Shown here: positions 5,024-9,092 of the stretch, piece by piece
Position numbering within the stretch: position 1 is the stretch's first letter
How the letters are laid out: each line of letters opens with the position of its first letter
Assembly: GCA_016927155.1 (NCBI GenBank)
Contig: JAFGNE010000087.1
Coordinates: 1 to 9,092 of the forward strand
Origin: Candidatus Peregrinibacteria bacterium
GTDB taxonomy: Bacteria > Patescibacteriota > Gracilibacteria > UM-FILTER-43-11
Length of the DNA: 9,092 nt
Direction of reading: 5' to 3'
The notes under the pieces: model-generated
The model's input: the letters and a program-made list of their open reading frames with translations, nothing else
Told to the model about the DNA's origin: nothing
The model's database searches: none
Program-made: the position numbers and the translations under genes

Positions 5024-7645
5024 TTATTTTACCACAATTTCCCCCTCCTTCTCATCCACCTTCACCTCATCCCCCTCTTCGATCTTTCCCTCCACGATCA
5101 TCAGCGCGAGCGGGTTTTCGATGTGCGCCTGGATGTAGCGCTTGAGCGGCCGCGCGCCGAAGTGGGGGTCGAAGCCGTTTTTGGCGATGAGCTCTTTGGC
5201 TTTTTTGGAAACCTTGATGGTGAGTTTTTTCTCTGCCAACCGTTTTTCCAAGTCAGCGATCTGCAAATCAACAATCTGGATGATTTCATCCAGCGTCAGC
5301 GTTTCAAAGATGATGATGTCATCCACGCGGTTCAGGAATTCGGGGCGGAAATGTTTTTTAAGGACCTGGTTCACTTCCTCGACCATCTTTTTGTTCGCCG
5401 CGGCGTAAGCCTCTTTTTTCTTAGCGTCGTCTTTCGTGAGCTTGGCGATCATCATGTCTTCCGAGGCCATGTCCACCGCGTATTTCTGGATCACGTCGCC
5501 AGCCAAATTGGACGTCATGATGATGACCGTGTTTTTGAAATCCACCGTGCGGCCTTTGTTATCAGTAAGCCGACCTTCATCCAAAACCTGCAACAGGATA
5601 TTGAAGACTTCGGGGTGGGCCTTTTCGATTTCATCGAAGAGCACGACAGCGTAAGGCCGGCGGCGGACGGCTTCGGTCAGCTGGCCGCCCTCTTCGTATC
5701 CCACATAACCTGGCGGGGCGCCCACAAGACGGGAGACAGAATGGCGCTCCATATATTCACTCATATCGATGCGGACAATGGATTTTTCATCGTTAAACAT
5801 AAACTCCGCGAGCACTTTAGCGAGTTCGGTTTTACCTACGCCTGTTGGTCCCATAAAGATGAAAGAGCCGATGGGGCGGTTGGGGTTCGCGATGCCCGAG
5901 CGGGCGCGGCGCACGGCATTGGAAACGGCCGCAATCGCCTGCTTTTGGCCGATCACACGGCCGCCCAGCACTTCTTCCATCTGGGCGAGTTTTTTCACCT
6001 CGTCACTCAGCATTTTTTCCACGGGAATGCCCGTCCACTTCGCCACCACCGCGGCCACATCGTTGGCGGTCACTTCTTCCTGGAGTAATCTTGTATCGCC
6101 GGATTTTACCTTGATCTTTTTATCAATTTCCGCGAGTTTTTTTTCGAGCCCGGGAACCTGCCCGTAACGGATTTCCGCCACTTTCTGCAAATCACCCGTG
6201 CGTTCAAAACGATCCGCTTCGGCTTTTAGTTTGTCGATCTCTTCCTTCACTTTGCGCAGTTCATCGATTTTTCCTTTCTCTTCCTGCCATTTCATTTCGA
6301 CGGCATTGGATTTTTCTTTCAGTTCCGCGATGTCTTTCGTCAGTTTATTAAGGCGCGCTTTGCTGTCCGCGTCGGTCTCTTTTTTTAGCGCTTCGCGTTC
6401 GATTTCCATCTGCGTCAGCTTGCGGTGCATAGTATCGAGCTCCACGGGCTTGCTTTCCAGCTGCATCTTCAGGGCGGAGGTGGCTTCGTCGATCAGATCA
6501 ATGGCTTTATCGGGCAGAAACCTGTCGCCGATATAACGCGTGGAAAGCTGGACGGCGGAAACAATGGCGGCATCGGTAATGCGGACGCCGTGGTGGATCT
6601 CGTATTTTTCCTTGATGCCGCGCAGGATGGCGATGGTATCTTCCGGCGTGGGTTCAGCCACAATGACAGGCTGGAAGCGCCGCTCTAAAGCGGCGTCTTT
6701 TTCAATGTATTTGCGATATTCTTTCAAAGTCGTCGCGCCGATGGCATGGAGCTGGCCGCGGGCTAAGGCGGGCTTGAGCAGGTTGGAAGCGTCCATCGCG
6801 CCTTCGGTGGCGCCCGCGCCGACGATAGTGTGAAGCTCATCCATAAATAAAATAACCGAACCGGCGGCAGCCTCAATTTCCTTCAAAACCGCTTTCAGCC
6901 TATCTTCGAATTCGCCGCGAAACTTGGAGCCGGCCACCAGCGCGCCCAAATCGAGCGAGAGTACTTTTTTGTCTTTCAGGGTATCCGGCACATCGCCTGC
7001 CACAATGCGCTGGGCCAGCCCTTCCACGATCGCCGTTTTCCCCGTGCCGGGCTCGCCCACAAGGACGGGGTTGTTTTTGGTACGGCGCGAAAGGATTTGC
7101 ATGGTGCGGCGGATTTCCTCATCGCGGCCGATGATGGGATCCAGTTTGCCCGCGCGCGCCTGGGCGGTTAAATCAATCGTGTATTTCTGCAGGGACTGGT
7201 ACTTGGTTTCGGGATCCTGGTCCACCACCCGGTGCGCGCCGCGAAGCTCCTGCATGGCTGTAAGAACATCGGTGTAGCTGACGGTTAAAAGTTTGCTTTC
7301 TTTAGCAATGGCCAAAAGCAGATGTTCGGTGGAAACGAATTCATCGGAAAGTTTTTCCGCCTCCTTCTGCGCCGTGTTCAGGACTTTGTTGAGCTCGTGG
7401 CTGATAATAATGCGCGCGTTAGTGACGGTGGGCATCTGCCTCAATTCGGACATAAGCTCACTTCCAAAAGCGGCTAAGTCCGCGCCCAGTTTCTGCAAAA
7501 GCGGACGGACAATGCCTTCCTTCTGGCGGATAAGCGCGAGCAGCAGGTGGCCCGTTTCAATCTGGGATTGATTGGCGTCCATGACCATTTGCTGGGCCTC
7601 CTGCAGGGCTTCCGTAGATTTAAGGGTGAATTTGTTGAAGTTCAT
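5024..7645 (-). CDS. clpB: ATP-dependent protein disaggregase ClpB
   Basis: ClpB (Hsp104 family) is a hexameric AAA+ machine that pulls proteins out of aggregates through its central pore, together with DnaK. The start is ATG 7643-7645 (MNFNKFTLKSTEALQ), giving 873 residues, close to the usual 850-870; an earlier in-frame ATG would lie inside the CIRCE operator. Domains in order: Clp N-domain (about 1-145); AAA-1 with Walker A GEPGTGKT (197-204), pore loop KFRG (241-244), Walker B ILFMDELH (265-272) and arginine fingers in ALERRF; the coiled-coil middle domain (about 395-520) with the ClpB mark GDLQKVAEIRYG; AAA-2 with Walker A GPTGVGKT (599-606), pore loop GYVG, Walker B VVLFDEIEKAHP (667-678) and sensor-2 GARPLKR (830-836). 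The middle domain separates it from ClpA. No ClpP-binding IGF/L loop is seen. A Lys/Ala-rich insertion follows TSNLAGDVIQ. No Shine-Dalgarno is present; the leader is short. Confidence 0.97.
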   Translation of the reverse strand: MNFNKFTLKSTEALQEAQQMVMDANQSQIETGHLLLALIRQKEGIVRPLLQKLGADLAAFGSELMSELRQMPTVTNARIIISHELNKVLNTAQKEAEKLSDEFVSTEHLLLAIAKESKLLTVSYTDVLTAMQELRGAHRVVDQDPETKYQSLQKYTIDLTAQARAGKLDPIIGRDEEIRRTMQILSRRTKNNPVLVGEPGTGKTAIVEGLAQRIVAGDVPDTLKDKKVLSLDLGALVAGSKFRGEFEDRLKAVLKEIEAAAGSVILFMDELHTIVGAGATEGAMDASNLLKPALARGQLHAIGATTLKEYRKYIEKDAALERRFQPVIVAEPTPEDTIAILRGIKEKYEIHHGVRITDAAIVSAVQLSTRYIGDRFLPDKAIDLIDEATSALKMQLESKPVELDTMHRKLTQMEIEREALKKETDADSKARLNKLTKDIAELKEKSNAVEMKWQEEKGKIDELRKVKEEIDKLKAEADRFERTGDLQKVAEIRYGQVPGLEKKLAEIDKKIKVKSGDTRLLQEEVTANDVAAVVAKWTGIPVEKMLSDEVKKLAQMEEVLGGRVIGQKQAIAAVSNAVRRARSGIANPNRPIGSFIFMGPTGVGKTELAKVLAEFMFNDEKSIVRIDMSEYMERHSVSRLVGAPPGYVGYEEGGQLTEAVRRRPYAVVLFDEIEKAHPEVFNILLQVLDEGRLTDNKGRTVDFKNTVIIMTSNLAGDVIQKYAVDMASEDMMIAKLTKDDAKKKEAYAAANKKMVEEVNQVLKKHFRPEFLNRVDDIIIFETLTLDEIIQIVDLQIADLEKRLAEKKLTIKVSKKAKELIAKNGFDPHFGARPLKRYIQAHIENPLALMIVEGKIEEGDEVKVDEKEGEIVVK

Positions 7646-7656
7646 AATAAAACAAA

Positions 7657-7683
7657 TTAGCACTCAAAATTATAGAGTGCTAA
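7657..7683. promoter_or_regulatory. CIRCE operator (HrcA binding site) of clpB
   Basis: TTAGCACTC-N9-GAGTGCTAA is a perfect match to the CIRCE consensus, with both 9-base arms and the 9-base spacer intact. It ends 11 bases before the clpB ATG. HrcA bound here represses heat-shock genes until misfolded protein draws away the chaperonin that keeps HrcA active. The hrcA gene is not in this window. Confidence 0.97.
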
Positions 7684-7698
7684 ATGCCTTTTAGTCAA
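7669..7698 (-). promoter_or_regulatory. Housekeeping-type promoter of clpB, with its -10 inside CIRCE
   Basis: On the minus strand there is TTGACT (7698-7693), an 18-base spacer, and a perfect TATAAT (7674-7669). The -10 fills most of the CIRCE spacer, so HrcA would block RNA polymerase directly. Transcription should start near 7662, inside the second CIRCE arm, leaving a leader of about 17 bases. The -35 starts 12 bases after the stop of the upstream gene, from which some read-through is possible because no terminator is seen. Confidence 0.8.
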
Positions 7699-7709
7699 AT
7701 ATTTCTCTC

Positions 7710-8702
7710 CTATCTCTCAAAAATATTCATCAAGGCCATCCGTAAGGCGGCAGGAAGCAAAAAATAATCAGGAATATAGCACCCCGATCGACCCATATCC
7801 AATTCATGAGGATAAAGGTTATCTTTCCCCCTGTATTCCATGACTCCTGAAAACAATTGATTGTAATTGCTGTGAAAACCTTTTTTATTCCCCAAAATTG
7901 CCTGAGGATGGTAGCGGTGATCAATGCCTTTAAATTGGGTTACCCCGTATTTTTGCAAATAGGCCAATGCCATCAATAAAAATATCCTTTGCTCGGAAGG
8001 GTTGACTTTTTGGTTATATAAATTTGGCCCCCGCAGCAGCCGTCTTTTTATGGTTTCCTCAAGCGTTTGGCGAACGGCGATAACACGCCGGATCTCTTCC
8101 AGCCGGGACGGATCTTCCTGTTCCCATCCATGCGTGCCTTCTTTGGTGTGTTTTATGGAAGGGGCGTTTTCTGAGGCCCATGGCTGGACTGTCCGGACCG
8201 CGAAACCGATGCCTTGCCCCTTATGGCCCAAAAATGGGTTGCCCCTCACAATAAATAAAGGGGTTTTCTCACGGGGATTGTTTTGCCTCATCCCATGAAA
8301 ATAAACGGCCCCTAACCCTTCCCAATGACATTTATCATATTCGATGTGAAGGGAAATTTGATCATCAATGGGAACAATGACAGGGGCGGTACCCTTTAAC
8401 AAAATATCCTGGGCGGCTGAAACATTAACCAATGAATCGGCCAATTCCCCTTTGGTCATTTGTAAAAAAGGATAGCGTTGCGATTCGGAAGCGTCCGCGC
8501 TTAAAACAAGGCGCAGAATATTCCGGACAGGTTTCTGGGGGCGCGGAATATTCGGATAATCAAATTCCCTCCGGTGGGCAATCGCTGAAGCGGCACGCAA
8601 ACTTTCATTTTCCGTTAAATCCACTTCCCTAAAAAAACGCTCAATACCATCTTGGGCAACAAAAAACAGATTATTTTCTGGCGGCTGTACTTGGGAAAGC
8701 AT
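7710..8702 (-). CDS. Hypothetical protein, 330 residues, function unknown
   Basis: I do not recognise this protein. It begins at ATG 8700-8702, preceded by a TTGACA promoter and at best a weak GAG as ribosome binding site. It has no signal peptide and no clear membrane segment, so it is probably cytoplasmic. Visible features: an N-terminal acidic helix (about 18-45), a mixed region with SLHIEYDKCHWEGLGAVYFHG (about 115-137), a Gly/Pro-containing stretch (VRGNPFLGHKGQGIGFAV), a basic helical part (RRVIAVRQTLEETIKRRLLRG, about 205-225), and an aromatic, Gly-rich C-terminal third (GVMEYRGKDNLYPHELDMGRSGCYIPDYFLLPAALRMAL). His and Tyr are frequent, but no known catalytic motif stands out. It lies upstream of clpB on the same strand, separated by the CIRCE-controlled promoter, so it is probably not co-regulated. 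The codon make-up is AT-leaning like the gene at 195-1178. Confidence 0.78.
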   Translation of the reverse strand: MLSQVQPPENNLFFVAQDGIERFFREVDLTENESLRAASAIAHRREFDYPNIPRPQKPVRNILRLVLSADASESQRYPFLQMTKGELADSLVNVSAAQDILLKGTAPVIVPIDDQISLHIEYDKCHWEGLGAVYFHGMRQNNPREKTPLFIVRGNPFLGHKGQGIGFAVRTVQPWASENAPSIKHTKEGTHGWEQEDPSRLEEIRRVIAVRQTLEETIKRRLLRGPNLYNQKVNPSEQRIFLLMALAYLQKYGVTQFKGIDHRYHPQAILGNKKGFHSNYNQLFSGVMEYRGKDNLYPHELDMGRSGCYIPDYFLLPAALRMALMNIFER

Positions 8703-8730
8703 CTTTATAACTCAAAAAATTTATATATTT

Positions 8731-8758
8731 ATATTACTATGTTTTTTTTAATTGTCAA
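8731..8758 (-). promoter_or_regulatory. Promoter of the 330-residue hypothetical gene
   Basis: On the minus strand there is a perfect TTGACA (8758-8753), a 16-base spacer, and TAATAT (8736-8731); a TATAAA three bases further on would need a 19-base spacer. The -35 abuts the stop codon of the alpha-2-macroglobulin-like gene (8759-8761). The region is very AT-rich, which makes chance -10 matches easy, but the -35 is exact. Confidence 0.6.
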
Positions 8759-9092
8759 CTATCTAATAACAACTTTACCTTTTTCTGTTTCCGCGCTGAT
8801 ATCCGCCTGGCCTAACGCCCTAAACGTGGCGGACGGGTGGGAATAAGAACCTGTTAAGCCAGCCTGGACAAAATAATCAATTGTGTAAACCCCTGCGGGA
8901 AGGTCTTTGGCATAAAGCAGAAAACGGCCATCGGCAATAGCGTGTTCATCAAAATTCCAGACAGGATTATTTTGGAAAGTAAGCCCTTCGCGCGACTTTT
9001 TTTCTTCCTGTCGGTATTGGTAAGAAATATTCCTGATGTTCTCGCCAAAAGCCAAAGGGATGAGGCCGGCAGGTAAAATTTCTTCCATAAGG
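8759..9092 (-). CDS. C-terminal end of a bacterial alpha-2-macroglobulin-like protein (partial)
   Basis: The frame is open to the right edge; ATG 9086-9088 is internal in all likelihood, since the codon before it is also open. About 110 residues are visible. The stretch FDEHAIADGRFLLYAKDLPAGVYTIDYFVQAGLTGSYSHPSATFRAL resembles the last beta-sandwich domain of bacterial alpha-2-macroglobulins, where a pattern of the type D-R-V-x-L-F-x-x-x-L-P-A-G-x-Y-x-x-x-Y-x-x-R-A-x-x-x-G-x-F-x-x-P-P is typical. The charged QYRQEEKKSREG before it fits a loop between domains. Such proteins are large envelope proteins that trap attacking proteases, often beside penicillin-binding protein PBP1C. The thioester and bait region would lie outside the window, so function cannot be confirmed. 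Another Ig-like surface protein is the main alternative. The TAG stop is at 8759-8761. Confidence 0.6.
   Translation of the reverse strand, partial: LMEEILPAGLIPLAFGENIRNISYQYRQEEKKSREGLTFQNNPVWNFDEHAIADGRFLLYAKDLPAGVYTIDYFVQAGLTGSYSHPSATFRALGQADISAETEKGKVVIR

Noticed and set aside
5123..6088. Long open frame on the + strand opposite clpB
   Set aside because: It is antisense to the conserved second AAA domain and its product has no recognisable motif; a shadow frame.
1..9092. CRISPR array or transposase gene
   Set aside because: No regularly spaced repeats and no transposase-like or recombinase-like product were found on either strand.

Overview
The window carries eight protein-coding genes or gene parts, one very short upstream reading frame, one tRNA gene and several readable control sites. 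It looks like a genome fragment from an uncultured bacterium. Several features recall Candidate Phyla Radiation (Patescibacteria)-type genomes: short genes of unknown function, a small membrane protein built from the conserved TM-helix found near mechanosensitive channels, weak or absent Shine-Dalgarno sites on most genes, and an HrcA/CIRCE-controlled clpB. This placement is an inference; Omnitrophota or another poorly sampled phylum would also fit.

Layout. Positions 3-191 (+) are probably the C-terminal end of a gene cut by the window edge. It converges on an unrecognised soluble protein (1178-195, -). Next is the TM-helix channel-like protein (1983-1285, -), then tRNA-His (2122-2045, -) with both the extra 5' G and the 3' CCA encoded. 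Positions 2123-2414 hold no clear large gene, but contain an 11-bp imperfect hairpin, a 12-bp palindrome and a 16-codon reading frame. On the + strand follows a two-gene operon: a thiolase-superfamily protein (2415-3842) and a DUF35-type zinc-ribbon/OB-fold partner (3839-4588). Two terminator hairpins and a long inverted-repeat element follow (4604-4740). The rest is on the minus strand: the end of an alpha-2-macroglobulin-like protein (9092-8759), an unrecognised 330-residue protein (8702-7710), the disaggregase clpB (7645-5024) and a 79-residue protein of unknown function (4995-4756).

Regulation. Four minus-strand genes have recognisable -35/-10 pairs. The clpB promoter is the clearest: its TATAAT lies inside the spacer of a perfect CIRCE operator, so HrcA binding would cover the -10 box.

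The thiolase/DUF35 operon stands apart. It is the only transcription unit reading + in the interior, it is visibly more GC-rich than most of its neighbours, and it alone uses strong Shine-Dalgarno sites and ATGA start/stop overlaps. Its thiolase has glycine where the nucleophilic cysteine is expected and alanine in the HDCF-type motif, so ordinary thiolysis is unlikely. The partner pairing recalls thiolase-fold/DUF35 complexes, including the steroid side-chain aldolase Ltp2-ChsH2. The operon may be horizontally acquired, or its presence here may be an assembly artefact; the sequence alone cannot decide.
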